Positions 11,772-22,889 of a stretch of 64,000 nucleotides of DNA are shown piece after piece. Below the pieces are notes generated by a model. It saw only the letters and a list, made by a program, of their open reading frames with translations, was not told the DNA's origin and did no database searches. The stretch's first letter is position 1, and every line of letters starts with the position of its first letter. Source of the stretch: Incurvaria masculella (taxonomy: Eukaryota; Arthropoda; Insecta; Lepidoptera; Incurvariidae). Both the position numbers and the translations under genes were made by a program. The stretch is taken from NCBI GenBank assembly GCA_946894095.1, contig OX335645.2, positions 20,111,001 through 20,175,000 on the forward strand. Reading direction: 5' to 3'.

Positions 11772-12583
11772 TTGTACATCGCATCAAGTCGTGACCGTAA
11801 TCGAGCTCGTTATGTGACGTTTCCCTCTTTAGGCTGCCGTCACTGCCGTAACTTTAAAATGAGTCCTCCTGTTAAATAAAATATATTTTTTTATTTTCTA
11901 TTTTTCCTAGGATATAATTTTCGAAGTTTAAAATGTTTTCAAGTAAAACAGTATTCTGCTAACACACCGCTGGGCCCTGTTCGTTTTAGTATTCTTTTAC
12001 AATTTATCTTTAAATTAGTTTATTTCAAAGTCTACATCCCGAAGTTATAGAAGTGACAGCTGTCACCTAAAGAAATAAGAATACACTATTTGATACAATC
12101 ATTGCGATACGACAAAATATATGAGAACAGAGGCAGAAAATTGGAATTTTGATTTGTGTGAAATGTATTTCAGGGCAACAGCTTCGGGAAATTCGATCTA
12201 ATCAATAGTCACAGAGTATATAATCCCACAGCGCATAAAGACACACCTCCCAACCGTTAATATTTTAAAATGTATAACCTGAAATAGCCTCTATCTAAAC
12301 CCCGCGTTACTTCCCACAATGGTGGGTAGAAGTATTTCTCATAAATCTCCTGAACGCTGCAGATGTCGAAAACTATTGTTATCTCAACAATAGTCAGCGC
12401 GGCTTTCGCTGCCTGACGTCGAGCAACCAATATGTTAAGTCTTTCCGTAGAGATTTTTCTATCAGTCTAACTAACCTCTTACGTTGTAATAGAATTTTGT
12501 CTGCATATTTTGATCATTAGTAATGTTTTTAAATTTTAACTTAAATATTCTAACAAGAATGCTAATTCCAGCTTATGTTTGTA
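11772..12583. other. AT-rich stretch, nothing recognised
   Basis: I see no gene, and no repeat shared with the rest of the window. Confidence 0.4.
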
Positions 12584-13214
12584 AGGAAGGTCATGCCAAA
12601 ATTAATTAGTACTAATCATTATAAGATATTCTCTTTATATCGGGTATAGATCTTTTCAAAGTATTCACCCTGAGCACGTATATACTTTAACATACAGCTT
12701 ACCCACTTGGAGCTTATTCGATGCCCAGTCGTTGGTCAAGCTCTACATATGTAATTCCTCGGTTATCACGGATACGTTTTTCGACTTCTCGCACATTTTC
12801 TTGTATGACCGCGGTTGGCGGCCGACCTGTGTTCACCTCATCTTCAAAGCTTCGTCGTCCTCTTTTAAGCTCAGGAAACCAATTAAAGACTGTTGCTCGT
12901 GAACAATCAGACTTATCAAAAGTAATATTTAATGATTCAGATAGTGTATTCAAAATGATTCTTGGGGTTTTAATCCTTTTATAAATAATAATATATAAAT
13001 TTTAAATAATGGCGCGAAAATCTCCTCCAGTGAGCTCTATGTCTGTGAGCATATTCCCGCCCGATTCTCTCAGAAAAAAAAAAGAATAATTCGAATTCAC
13101 AATTGTTCCATTTTCAAATGTACCATTAAAGAACCAATCTTTAGGAAAATTTATAACTTGTCAGTGTAAAGCGAATGTGTAAAGAGTATCTAATTTATTT
13201 TGGCATGACCCACG
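12584..13214 (-). mobile_element. Internally deleted mariner element
   Basis: The ends are inverted repeats: GGTCATGCCAAAATTAATTA near 12,589 and TAATTTATTTTGGCATGACC near 13,210, with TA next to each end as mariner elements require. About 630 bp remain, against roughly 1.3 kb for a full mariner. The minus strand keeps the N-terminal DNA-binding part and a short C-terminal tail, and the catalytic middle is missing. This is the usual structure of a mariner deletion derivative. It could move only with an enzyme supplied elsewhere. Confidence 0.75.
12714..12953 (-). pseudogene. Mariner transposase N-terminal fragment
   Basis: The 79-codon frame has the mariner helix-turn-helix signature: SRATVFNWFPELKRGRRSFE, then TGRPPTAV and a second helix region ending GITYVELDQRLGIE. 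A short run downstream on the minus strand (about 12,715-12,640) reads KWVSCMLKYIRAQGEYFEK, resembling the mariner C-terminus. The DDE catalytic region between them is deleted. No active product is expected. Confidence 0.8.
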
Positions 13215-14156
13215 TATAAAAAAAAGTATGGTAGGCAATCTAAATATTTATTATAAATTATAAATATAATATAAATATAAATATTATTGATTCAATTACA
13301 GCCAGAACTTATTAAGTCACATACACTCAGCGAGGAAAGAAGTATAAGATACAATACAGGAACATATATATAACCTGTGTTTAGAATCTCAATTTACTTT
13401 AGTTGTGGTATGGCCAGTTGATTAAAAAAGGTACTTCAGAGTAAATGAAGAAGAACGTAATTATAAACATACTTAAAATGCCTCTGATCATTGGTGAGAG
13501 CGCGAATTAATGTGGGAGACGCAGTCGTATCTAGAATATCTATTTCCCTGTCACCGCGAGCAAAACTGGCAAAGTAAAATGTGTACTTACTAGGAACATT
13601 CAGCGTTTTCTATTGCGCCGTGTACCTGCTTGCTTGCCACTGCAGTGAGGCTTTTATTTTGCATACAGGAAGGTAATTAAACATGGAGATACGGTTAACG
13701 TTGACTTGAAGCCGGAATTGCAGCACGACGCGTTCCGTTTAGCCGCGACAAGAAATTCTTCGTCAGACTTTTTGCAGCATAAACGTGCCTCATTAGTTTT
13801 ATCTATTTTGTAAAAGCTATTTTGAAACTGAATGTAAATCAGGCGGTTTTATGTTAGTGTTTAACTTCTAAACAAAGAAAAAATAATTTTGTTTCTCATA
13901 TAACGAAAAATAACAAACAATGCTTGAAAGACATAAATAGAAGCACTTATTCGAAATCCAGCTCTATTTGAGTTGAGTTACATTCAAGTTACATGCATTA
14001 GTGACCTTTTTTCAACATAGACGATACCATTTTCTTATTTCTGCTACAAAACGATCGATTTTTAGCAAAATTACTGCTATTTCGACGACCCGCAACAAAA
14101 CCTCACACACAAAAAAATACACGTTTAAGATTCAATGATTGATGTTTGTTTATCAT
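13215..14156. other. No recognisable gene
   Basis: AT-rich sequence without shared repeats or open frames of note. Confidence 0.4.
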
Positions 14157-14340
14157 CTTTAGGCGACACACTGCACTCGGATTTGTCATATTTTATCATC
14201 AGCGCATTCAGCATTCACAGCGAAGAAGAACTGGCAAGAAACTTCGCTGGATTTTATTCAACGTCCTCTTAGTATAAGTTTACAAAAGGTTCTGCCATTG
14301 CTTACAGGCACACGGGTTATTGGTACCCGTTTGTGTGAAA
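14157..14340 (-). mobile_element. Retroposon 3' tail repeat, copy 1
   Basis: On the minus strand it reads TTACAAAAGG-like start, then GAAGTTTCTTGCCAGTTCTT, ATGATAAAATATGACAAATCC, GAGTGCAGTGTG and a tail that would end in AAACA repeats. It matches copies at 44,290 and 47,045. The one-sided shared 3' end suggests a 5'-truncated non-LTR retroposon, but no coding part is present. Confidence 0.6.
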
Positions 14341-15533
14341 GCATTATTTTAATTCCTTGTAACATTAATAGCAAATAGACAAGATCACAGAAAAATATTT
14401 GAAATAGAGAAATTGATGATTCTCTATTTCAAAGTTAGACCGCCATTTTTATCGATCAGAAATCGTCAACGAAAATTACGATCAAGATCTCGTGTTTTAG
14501 GGTTCAAATCATTAGGTATCTCATAAGTTTTTGACCTGAACATATTTTCAGAGGATCCCCAAGATAACCCGACGTTCGCAAGAAACCCGGACGCCGTTGT
14601 TACATTCTGTGCTGTGTTGGTTTAATATAACATTTAATATTTGTCGCGATCCTGTACTGCTAGCGCAAACTCAACTACTATCGTGAACTAGTAAGGCGGT
14701 CAAGATGGCTCGCTCTCTAAACAGTAGATTCTTCACGCTTGCCGTGGGAGATGACACTGATGACTTCAAACTCGATGTATGTCAATGAAGTCTGTACGAG
14801 CACTTTCGGTTGAAACAATGGTCTGGAAATTTGCCAAGCCTAAAAAAAGGCTTTGATATGTCAATGGACAGTTGGAGGGCAAACGACAGCAATATTCAGA
14901 GCGGGAATTTGACTTCCGTCCAAGCACGGTGTCATTGCTCCATTAGCAAATGCTTTTATTTGTGCACCATCACATCAATAATAAAAAGGCAGACGTTGTA
15001 CTCACCTTGAATGAGGGAAATAACCATTGATCCTAATGACAACAAAACTTAGCCAATTTCATAAACATTATTGAGTTATCAAAACGGTCGAGAAACACTA
15101 AAGATACTCGTATTTTTCACGGATAACTGATATAACCTCTTGAGTGATATATCCTATCACGGTCTATTTCATCCCGAATCTCATAAACTCGATTAGCACC
15201 AGCTCTGTTGCAACATAAGCCTTTGCTCAGAAGAATGTCTCCTCCATTTTAAATAAGGGAAACAGAGAGGCTGCCTTTCCGGTTAATGCGGTCGCGTTCT
15301 ATTGAATTAAAAAGCCCACTAGATTTAAAATGTCCCTACTCTATATAATAATGTAGCTGATATAAAAATGTTCTTTGCACACAGTGCATTTCTTCATCTT
15401 TAAGATTTAATACGAGAGTCGTACTAAAAGTTTTTGGAACTGGCTTGGAATTATATAAATAAAAAACCAATTAAGATATTTGAATAGAACTCTCTGAAAT
15501 TACTTTTTCATTGCCGGATTTTAATTCGTCTTT
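14341..15533. other. No recognisable gene
   Basis: A 66-codon plus-strand frame at 14,810 has no motif I recognise. The rest is AT-rich. Confidence 0.4.
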
Positions 15534-15968
15534 TCATTGTTGCGTCATCTTGAAAATTTGGTTTGTCAGCAATAGATCTCCGCTCCAAATTTTTTTCAGT
15601 TTTTTGCTGTGGCCTGTGTTAATTAGAGAGTTTCCAGAGACTTCAATTGGCATTAGGTGATGAAACCCCATCTCGTAGCTCTGTGTATGTATAACGTAAT
15701 CATCTCTATGACGATATACATGAAGGTCGACCAGGTTCTCGTGTAACGTAACCATCTCCATTGCGATATACGTGAAGATTCTCCCGAATCTTATATTGAT
15801 TATGTGCGACAACTGATTCACGCTGACAAAAAAAAATGTCAGCAAATCGTGTTGTATTAGGCATTGGATTGAGTCAAGTGCAAAAGATTTTACATGTGCT
15901 TTGCACTCGATCAATACTGCATGATTTGACGGAAGAGCAGAAACGACTGCGTGTAAGTTTGATGGCAA
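15534..15968 (-). CDS. Unidentified 144-codon frame
   Basis: This is a continuous 144-codon frame with ATG start. I do not recognise it. The protein would be basic and His-rich in its middle (HENLVDLHVYRHRDDYVIHT), with no signal peptide and at most one weakly hydrophobic stretch (LLTFFFV). The DNA contains an imperfect direct repeat: ATCTCTATGACGATATACAT near 15,702 and ATCTCCATTGCGATATACGT near 15,751, which may explain part of the openness. It could be a relic of a mobile element, an exon, or chance. No promoter, splice or polyadenylation context supports expression. Confidence 0.15.
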   Translation of the reverse strand: MPSNLHAVVSALPSNHAVLIECKAHVKSFALDSIQCLIQHDLLTFFFVSVNQLSHIINIRFGRIFTYIAMEMVTLHENLVDLHVYRHRDDYVIHTQSYEMGFHHLMPIEVSGNSLINTGHSKKLKKIWSGDLLLTNQIFKMTQQ

Positions 15969-16317
15969 TTGTTGGCGGAATATGTATATTATCGTGATAG
16001 GTTACGAAATATGGGTTCTTATAATATATTACGGTTAAAAGTAGTATTTGAACCGTAAATAAGAAGCCAATAGACATAATGGGACTTTCCTTTAAATATC
16101 TCCCTGTGAAAGTTAAGAAAAGTCAAAACACTACTGAGAATCAAAAATGGTTTCTTCTTTTTTGGGAAAACCAGGAATTTACGCATACTTAAAGGTCACA
16201 GGACAGTGACTGCAGATTGGTATATAAATACTTGCGTTCCCGGAGTGCTGGAAAAGTTCGCAAAAAACGTCCTCGAACATTCCGCCAAAGTAACGCATTC
16301 GTATCCGAAAGCTAAAA
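15969..16317. other. No recognisable gene
   Basis: Spacer between the unidentified frame and a SINE. Nothing is supported. Confidence 0.4.
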
Positions 16318-16522
16318 ACCACGGAGATCAACCCTACCACCTAGGAGGGGAAGGCGACCTACAGTTTTACATGGATTCCGAACCATGGAGCAGCTCGCAT
16401 TCATAACGAAATGCACTTATCTAACCCAGAATGAGAAAGAAAGTGGTGCATAAACGGGGCGAGGATTTGAAACCAGACCTCTGGTATGCTAGTCTAGTCC
16501 CCGCGCCACTAGGCTCCGAGCC
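16318..16522 (-). mobile_element. SINE (family C) with tRNA-like head, 3' truncated
   Basis: Read on the minus strand, it begins with GGCTCGGAGCCTAGTGGCGC, which resembles a Pol III A box region. About 35 bases on is GGTCTGGTTTCAAATCC, a good B box. A linker follows (GTGCACCACTTTCTTTCTC), then the shared body (GGTTCGGAATCCATGTAAAA, CTGTAGG). The body is cut off at 16,318. It is one of four copies with this head. Confidence 0.75.
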
Positions 16523-17517
16523 TTTTATTTAGTTATTTGGAAAACTAACAGCTTAAAACTAATACTAAACAGGTTTCAAAAACTAAACATAATGCCAATT
16601 AATAGTTTTCAACATAAAAATCCGAAATAGTGCAGAGTATTTTTAAGGGTGTGTAAGGGTGTGTGTGTATCTTTGAGGGTGTGTGTGTAGTGTAAGGATG
16701 TGTAAGGTTTTGTGTTTGAAAGTACGTGACAATATTCTCAAATTAAATCATTAAAGATAAATTATAAGTATATAGTTTTTTTTTTTAATAAGTGAGTACC
16801 TACATGATAGTTACCGTGATTAAAAGAAAAAAAAAACAATAACAAATAAGTACTCAATGAAATAATATAAGTATAAAATGGGTACCTAATTTCAATTATT
16901 TCACTTTTAGATCTTCATGACTGTTCAGTATAGTACTTCATGTTTGTGTTGTCAGAACATTGCCGGAATTATCGTGATTATTATTCAGTGTTGGACCTTA
17001 TGCCCGCTGTATAAGGTCTACTGTCGGGTTGAGCAGTCGTAGCATATTGAATATCGAGACTTGCCTCCCGTACTTGCGCCGGTATGTTTGCATACCCGCA
17101 ATACTTGGCGAGTACGTCTAACTGCTCGCCTTTTGAAGAGTACCCACTCTTCACTTCTAGTCAAAACGTTGGTGAGTGAGCCTGCAAATTTGGTCCTCAT
17201 CTTCAACCTAGAGTGGAAGTCCTGGCTGTGGGGAGAAAGTGATTGGCAGCGGCGGCGGTGCGTAAAGCTGAGGGTTTGTGGTGGCGACTGCTGGCTGCGT
17301 GGACGGTGGTAAGCTCTCGGGATCGGTGTGTTGCGGCGGCAATAAAAAAAACTATTTAATACAGTCCACATAGACGGAACAATGACCTTTGCTTTATAAT
17401 TTAAATATCATTTTCGAGTCATTGTATAAATTCACATGACGAAATTTTAAATTGAAAGTGTTTGTGATATGATACATTACTGAGTTACTGACATATTTTG
17501 TGCGGGTGAGAGGGACC
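16523..17517. other. GT-rich tract and uncertain sequence, no gene supported
   Basis: A GGTGTGTAAGG-type GT-rich tract covers 16,648-16,712. The segment 17,018-17,371 is GC-richer and open on both strands (117 codons minus, 83 plus). I found no domain in either and regard both as chance. Confidence 0.4.
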
Positions 17518-18043
17518 TTCAGGTGGCCCAACCCGCTCGTCTCCCCATACAAAAGGGGAAAGAAGATCACGCCTATATTTCTTGTCAGAGATCCAAAATT
17601 TTGCTCAAAATAGCTTTATTTGATTGAAGTAGATGTCTGATGACAATTGGCATTGTAAAATTGTCTTTGGTTTCCAAGTTATAACGTCCGAAAGTTCGGA
17701 TTTTTCGCGCGTTTTATACAATAACTTTGGAGGTGGATTACGCAATGATAAAGTAAGAACATCTTAAAAAGATTAGTCATCAGACATATTTATTGGTTTT
17801 TGTTAGATTTTTGACTACAGTGGTCGTGGTTTACTTTTAGCTTTAAGTTGTTTTGAAATTAAAATTTTCGTAAATCTTACCAAATCATACACTATGCACA
17901 TTGTCTTTTTTGTGGACAGGTTGCATCTTCCTCATCACGGAGCCTGTCTTATTCTTAGAAACAGAGAAGGTCCCAGAGCGCAACAGCACGGTTTTGTACC
18001 GTGCCCGCAAATGAGTTGAGGCCGCCGGGTTGGGCCACCTTAA
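17518..18043 (+). mobile_element. TTAA MITE, family A, copy 3
   Basis: The element (17,522-18,039) starts GGTGGCCCAACCCGCTCG and ends CGGGTTGGGCCACC. The right flank is TTAA; the left flank is TTCA, probably a mutated target copy. It has an internal deletion near 17,790 compared with copy 1. Confidence 0.85.
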
Positions 18044-19978
18044 GGGGTAAGTGAGAACGCGTGCGGCGCACGGGGGGCACACGAAACTGCACGGCGCGTC
18101 TAGGAGTGCGGGGCAATCCACACGCGCGTTCGCAATGTCGTATAGTAACAGCATATCGTACAAAATACGTCTGTTTTCAAAGGACATCAAGTTATGGTAG
18201 ATAGCAGCTTATTTGTAGTGTTCAAAACGAACATTTGATCTGAAATTCAAAGGTTTTAAAAACAATTGCTGGATTCGTTCTATACGGTTGATATAAGTTA
18301 AATATTGAGGAGACCAAATGCGAATTCCAGGACACTTCGAACATACGAATAGTAAATTATTTTAATGCATGACAAATCTGAAAAGGGTTTACATACTCGC
18401 ATGACAAAACCCAAATTTTTGTAAGCTTTTGTTTCCAAGAATTAAATATATGCTTAGAAGTTTACGATTCCCGGGCCCAGAAGTGGCGGTGAATGGGTTC
18501 CACGGAGCCATTGAAGGAGTCCCTATGAGGAATATTAGTCCAACTTACAAATCATAAATATATCCACTCAGCAGTTTTATTGCCCGACAGAAGAGCGAAG
18601 CGCCGCCGTCCCCGTTTCAGATTGGCCAAAGATGCTTTCGTATGTCCGGCTGTTCTCATCTTCAGGTCGCATTGCTTAACCGATTCTCGTGAAATTTTGT
18701 GATCGGGTTCGATAATTATATAGATTTTTTTAAGTGGAGCTAGTTTTTGAATGTTTTTATTTTTTTTTAACAAAATTTCAAATGTTCAAAAAGACAGACT
18801 CGTTTATCAGAATCCAGAAACTTTCAATATGCCCTCAGTATGCAATTTTTATTATAGATATTTGATCCTTATGGATGACCCAGGAGATTGATACCATAGA
18901 AATATAATGTTTTCAAATTTTTTTTAACAAAACGAACTCCATCCGATTATACTTAAATATTTAATGAAGGAATATTACCAACATTTTATTTCTTCAATAT
19001 TAGGTGTAGTTTCACTCCGGGTAGCCTCCCATCTTTCCACACTTTATATTAGTTTATTTTTTTTGTAAAGGAAAAAAAGAAAGAAAATACATTTATTCAA
19101 CAATTAAATAATCGATTACACGTAAAAAAATATAATAAATTAACACATGTAAAAAAGTAAGATATTAAATTTAAAATTATTGTTTAAAAGGATTTCACAC
19201 AGCATGTTCCGATATAACATATCAGTTCCATCGGGGCTGGTTTTAAGTGAACTCCTGTTATCTAAATACATATATATATATATATATATACTTTATTTCA
19301 TAAATATACTTTAATTTATTGTATTTATGTGACTTATAATAAATGAATGAATATAAATTCAAGTGTATGAAAACACATAAACTGAATTTACATTCATTCA
19401 TCGCCTCTTCTCATCATCCCAAAGGTTGACTCAAATGAAACACTCTTAGTGCTTATAAGTTTTTGTGCAGTTTCATATATCTCACACGTAATTATTTGTT
19501 TATTTATCCGTTTTTTTCTATAATCAAAAATCCCCCGCTTAAGACTCTGATAAAAAAGATGAATCGACTTCAAATAAAAAAAACTCATCCCGTTTTCCTA
19601 AAAACGTTCTGACGTTTGAATATCCTGCTTACGTAGGATGTTCCGTGCTCTATTAATTACAGTACAATATCAGCTCTCGTTAATTTAACACCAAACCCCG
19701 GCCGCTAACTAACATTGATGAATATTCAGTATTCGGCCCACCGTTGATTGACGCTGGCTTCATGTATGTGTTTTAAATGATAGGCACAGATTCAACTACT
19801 TCCATACACTGTTGATAGATGATAATATATCTCGTCACAATCGCTAAATCAATGATAGCTTATTTGTGCGTTTGAACTTGGCAAATACACTAATTATGTG
19901 CATACTATCACGCGTTCGTAATTATTCTGGCGTTTTACGCGCCCAGGCAGGTCGCACTTCACAAGCGAAGGAGTTGCA
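18044..19978. other. No recognisable gene; AT microsatellite at 19,267-19,291
   Basis: AT-rich sequence with A and T runs (18,750-18,775, 19,040-19,085) and a pure AT dinucleotide run near 19,267. Minus-strand frames of 60-73 codons show no motif. Confidence 0.45.
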
Positions 19979-20712
19979 ATGCCCGGTAGCCTCGCGACGT
20001 CACAGCGGGCCACCAGAGGAGTAGGAACAGCCACCTACCTCCAGCAGCACCAGCTCCAAGGCGTCAGGTCCCGGGACAGTGTTCGGCGGCACAGCACTTC
20101 GCCCCGACGAGGAAGCGATGGAGTTGCAATGCCCGGTAGCCTGGGGACGTCACAGCGGGCCACCAGAGGAGTAGGAACAGCCACCTACCTCCAGCAGCAC
20201 CAGCTCCAAGGCGTCAGGTCCCGGGACAGTGTTCGGCGGCACAGCACTTCGCCCCGACGAGGAAGCGATGGAGTTGCAATGCCCGGTAGCCTGGGGACGT
20301 CACAGCGGGCCACCAGAGGAGTAGGAACAGCCACCTACCTCCAGCAGCACCAGCTCCAAGGCGTCAGGTCCCGGGACAGTGTTCGGCGGCACAGCACTTC
20401 GCCCCGACGAGGAAGCGATGGAGTTGCAATGCCCGGTAGCCTGGGGACGTCACAGCGGGCCACCAGAGGAGTAGGAACAGCCACCTACCTCCAGCAGCAC
20501 CAGCTCCAAGGCGTCAGGTCCCGGGACAGCGTTCGGCGGCACAGCACTTCGCCCCGACGAGGAAGCGATGGAGTTGCAATGCCCGGTAGCCTGGGGACGT
20601 CACAGCGGGCCACCAGAGGAGTAGGAACAGCCACCTACCTCCAGCAGCACCAGCTCCAAGGCGTCAGGTCCCGGGACAGCGTTCGGCGGCACAGCACTTC
20701 GCCCCGACGAGG
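19979..20712 (+). repeat. GC-rich 150-bp tandem repeat, five units
   Basis: Units start at 19,979, 20,129, 20,279, 20,429 and 20,579; the last stops after about 134 bases. They are almost identical: the first has CTCGCGACG where the others have CTGGGGACG, and units 4 and 5 carry a C for T change in ACAGYGTTCGG. The near identity implies recent expansion or homogenisation. The unit is much more GC-rich than its surroundings. Confidence 0.95.
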
Positions 20713-20824
20713 CGACACAGTGTGGTCAGGCGCGCGGCGGGTTGCGGGCGTGGAGCACTACGAGAGCTCCACGATGAAAGTTTGCGAGGACGCGGCGCAT
20801 GCGTGCACCATGCTTGACAGCTAG
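19979..20824 (+). CDS. Repeat-encoded 281-codon open frame, doubtful gene
   Basis: Because the tandem unit is 150 bp, a multiple of three, one frame stays open through all five copies. It gives 50-residue repeats of the form MPGSLGTSQRATRGVG ... RRHSTSPRRGSDGVA. A unique 47-residue C-terminal part follows, ending CEDAAHACTMLDS. The predicted protein is strongly basic, rich in Arg, Ser, Gly and Gln, and probably disordered. The first ATG lies in the repeat unit itself, so the start is not independently supported. I recognise no domain. It could be part of an exon, of a decayed element, or only a minisatellite that lacks stops. Confidence 0.25.
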   Translation: MPGSLATSQRATRGVGTATYLQQHQLQGVRSRDSVRRHSTSPRRGSDGVAMPGSLGTSQRATRGVGTATYLQQHQLQGVRSRDSVRRHSTSPRRGSDGVAMPGSLGTSQRATRGVGTATYLQQHQLQGVRSRDSVRRHSTSPRRGSDGVAMPGSLGTSQRATRGVGTATYLQQHQLQGVRSRDSVRRHSTSPRRGSDGVAMPGSLGTSQRATRGVGTATYLQQHQLQGVRSRDSVRRHSTSPRRGDTVWSGARRVAGVEHYESSTMKVCEDAAHACTMLDS

Positions 20825-21086
20825 TAGCAGAGCGAGTGGCATAGGAAAAACTTCGGATGGGATTGAATGCTTGTAAAGGCAAACTACCCACCTAGGTCAC
20901 CCATGCCATATTGGCGTGTACAGGCGTACTGGAAAAATCTTTCTCTAACCCCAACCTTTCCTCTTAGAAACCGTGCATATGCTCCGATTTCTCCCAAAGA
21001 TTTGGTATTTTTGTGTCTTATATGGAGGTAAAGTTGCAAAAACAAACCCTTAATACAGCAATGCATGTAAGAAAGTACTTACAATA
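20713..21086. other. Unique GC-richer flank of the tandem repeat
   Basis: The sequence is unique and ends the open frame at 20,824. No other signal was seen. Confidence 0.4.
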
Positions 21087-21457
21087 GCAATGTTTGAAAA
21101 TATCGGCAGAATTGGCGACAAGCTTATGAGCAGCCCAACAAAGAGAGAGAACCCGCCAGATCTGCTCCCTCGCCAAACCAGTAGAATCCAAATTGTGCAC
21201 TGCTACACTTTTAACAATGAAGCACCCTGATTGTATGGGATTGCTGATCTGCTTGAGGGCCTCTTTGCGCGGAAGTCCCACCTTGATGATGGTAGTTCCA
21301 CACAGCCATCCATTCCAAGGTGCGACTGCTCCATGCCGAAGACACAATTCCGCCAGGAGACTGTCATATCAGCTATTTTCCCTATATAGACATTGGGATG
21401 GCCCTGATCGTATTCTGGCGCTTCTCTCAGCGTAAGAATACCATCATCGGGGATCAA
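21087..21457 (-). pseudogene. Possible broken exon or pseudogene, unidentified
   Basis: Two overlapping minus-strand frames look protein-like: one from 21,457 (DDGILTLREAPEYDQGHPN) and one from 21,347 that continues past the first (GTTIIKVGLPRKEALKQI ... ADIFKHC). If both derive from one gene, a frameshift lies between about 21,330 and 21,290. On the minus strand, the second frame reaches GTAAGTACTT near 21,084, a good match to a splice donor. I do not recognise the protein. It may equally be chance or an old element. Confidence 0.25.
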
Positions 21458-21573
21458 TCAGCACCTACACCATTGATAAATACATCATCTGAATATGTGC
21501 CTGCAGCTTGGAAATTGGCCAAAGTTCAACCTACCCCTAAGGATGTCCCGTGCTCTGTTCATTTATCTTCCTT

Positions 21574-21634
21574 AAAATTTCGTCGCACCTGTAGATCCTT
21601 AAGATATAAGGATCTACAGGTGCGACGAAATTTT
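21574..21634. repeat. Perfect hairpin, 28-bp stem and 5-base loop
   Basis: The left arm (21,574-21,601) starts AAAATTTCGTCGCACC and the right arm (21,607-21,634) is its exact reverse complement. The loop is AGATA. It could be a very short palindromic MITE, a small-RNA precursor, or an inverted duplication. GTCGTAGATCGAC just downstream (about 21,640-21,652) resembles part of the arm. Confidence 0.85.
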
Positions 21635-21875
21635 TCGTCGGTCGTAGATCGACCAGTAAACTCTGGAAAGCTTAAGCTGTGGAATTTTTTTTTTCGCTCA
21701 CCGACTTATTGAAAAGTATTCCGTATCGGCGATCAAACCGAATATTTCGGGGCCATCTCAGTACAGTTAAGTACGTCAATGAATCTTTCATTAACGACAT
21801 TAGGTTGTAACGTTTTTTTATTTTACAAATGACATTTAAATGTAAAGCGATAACTTTCATAACAGTCTCGCCTCA

Positions 21876-22259
21876 GTCAGCCTCAGTGGCCCAGTGGCGC
21901 GACACTTCGGCGATCGCTCTCCGAAGTTAAGCAACGCTGGGTCCGGTCTGGTCTTGGATGGGTGACCACTCGACCGTTAAGAGAGGCTGGCCGTGGTTCG
22001 GATTCCACGTTAAACTGTAGGTCCCCTTCCTTACTTACTAGGTGGTAGGGTTCATCCCGCCCGGGTTGGTACCATCGCATTGGATGAACGATGGTCGAAG
22101 CGGCAATGAAAATTGTCCGTGTTTTCCATCCAGTTCAATGTAGCCGTGCAATATAAGGAAGGTCCTGGCATGGCACCTAGTTCCCATGTGGTGTGTTGGG
22201 CTAATACCATGACAGAAGGTGTGGTATTAGCCATCCATGTCCAGTCACATAAAAAAAAA
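21876..22259 (+). mobile_element. SINE (family C) with 5S rRNA-derived head, full length
   Basis: The head (about 21,876-21,990) resembles 5S rRNA: GATCGCTCTCCGAAGTTAAG, CAAC, then CTTGGATGGGTGACCACT (21,953-21,970), matching the internal Pol III control region. Next is the family body: GGCCGTGGTTCGGATTCCAC, CTGTAGGTCCCCTTCC, GTACCATCGCATTGGATGAA, GAAGGTCCTGGCATGGCACC, and finally CCATCCATGTCCAGTCACAT with an A tail. The element is non-coding and would rely on a LINE enzyme. The 60-76 codon frames inside are not genes. Confidence 0.9.
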
Positions 22260-22628
22260 CCTCTTGTTGCTACATTATTTGTACGGGCATATAGCGGATA
22301 TTATGTCCCGGATTGTACTGTCAGTTCTCTGTCTTGCTTTTGAAAAGTAGGAGAGGAGCACATCTTGCTACCTCTTGCTTTATCGACCCCCCCCCCCCCG
22401 CGGCTTGAACGAGTGGAGCCACCGAAGTGAAACTAATTTCCCGGAGAGGAAAACTCTGGAAAGAATCTTAAGCTAACATTTTATCTTTCTTTTTGTTTCA
22501 TACGTTTAAGGCTTTCATAAATTATTTAAGTAACCAGATTAATTTAAATATAATTAACTTTTATATTTGCACGTGTTTTGTCTGTCAAAACATAAATGCT
22601 GTTAATAAATAATTTGGTTAATGAAATA
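22260..22628. other. No recognisable gene; C run at 22,388
   Basis: A run of about 11 C bases lies near 22,388. Nothing else is seen. Confidence 0.4.
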
Positions 22629-22713
22629 CCATGGGCTAATACCACCCACGTCATGATATTAACTCTACAGTACACATTCTACCTATAGTTTTACATGGAA
22701 TCCGAACCATGGA
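22629..22713 (-). mobile_element. SINE body fragment (family C), internally deleted
   Basis: GGGCTAATACCACC and then AGTTTTACATGGAATCCGAACCATGG-type sequence are joined with most of the body missing. Confidence 0.55.
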
Positions 22714-22889
22714 CCACACAGTTCGGATGCTGCGCCCATTGGGGTCACGTGGATGTGTCATTGGGGGTGAAATTCACACGAACCGAAATAAGTAGCTCCA
22801 TTATTTTTCGAAATTCCAAATTTTTTGGGCAAAGGACTGCTTATTTTTTAGATAATATAAATAAGAAATACGTAATAGTACATAGATAG

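Noticed and set aside
17018..17371. 117-codon minus frame and 83-codon plus frame over the same DNA
   Set aside because: Both strands are open in a GC-richer segment and neither shows a domain or low-level homology I can name.
19979..20712. Regular array considered as CRISPR
   Set aside because: The whole 150-bp unit repeats with no unique spacers, and the context is an insect genome.
22052..22343. 60- and 76-codon frames, with relatives near 58,800
   Set aside because: They are translations of the SINE body, which is non-coding.
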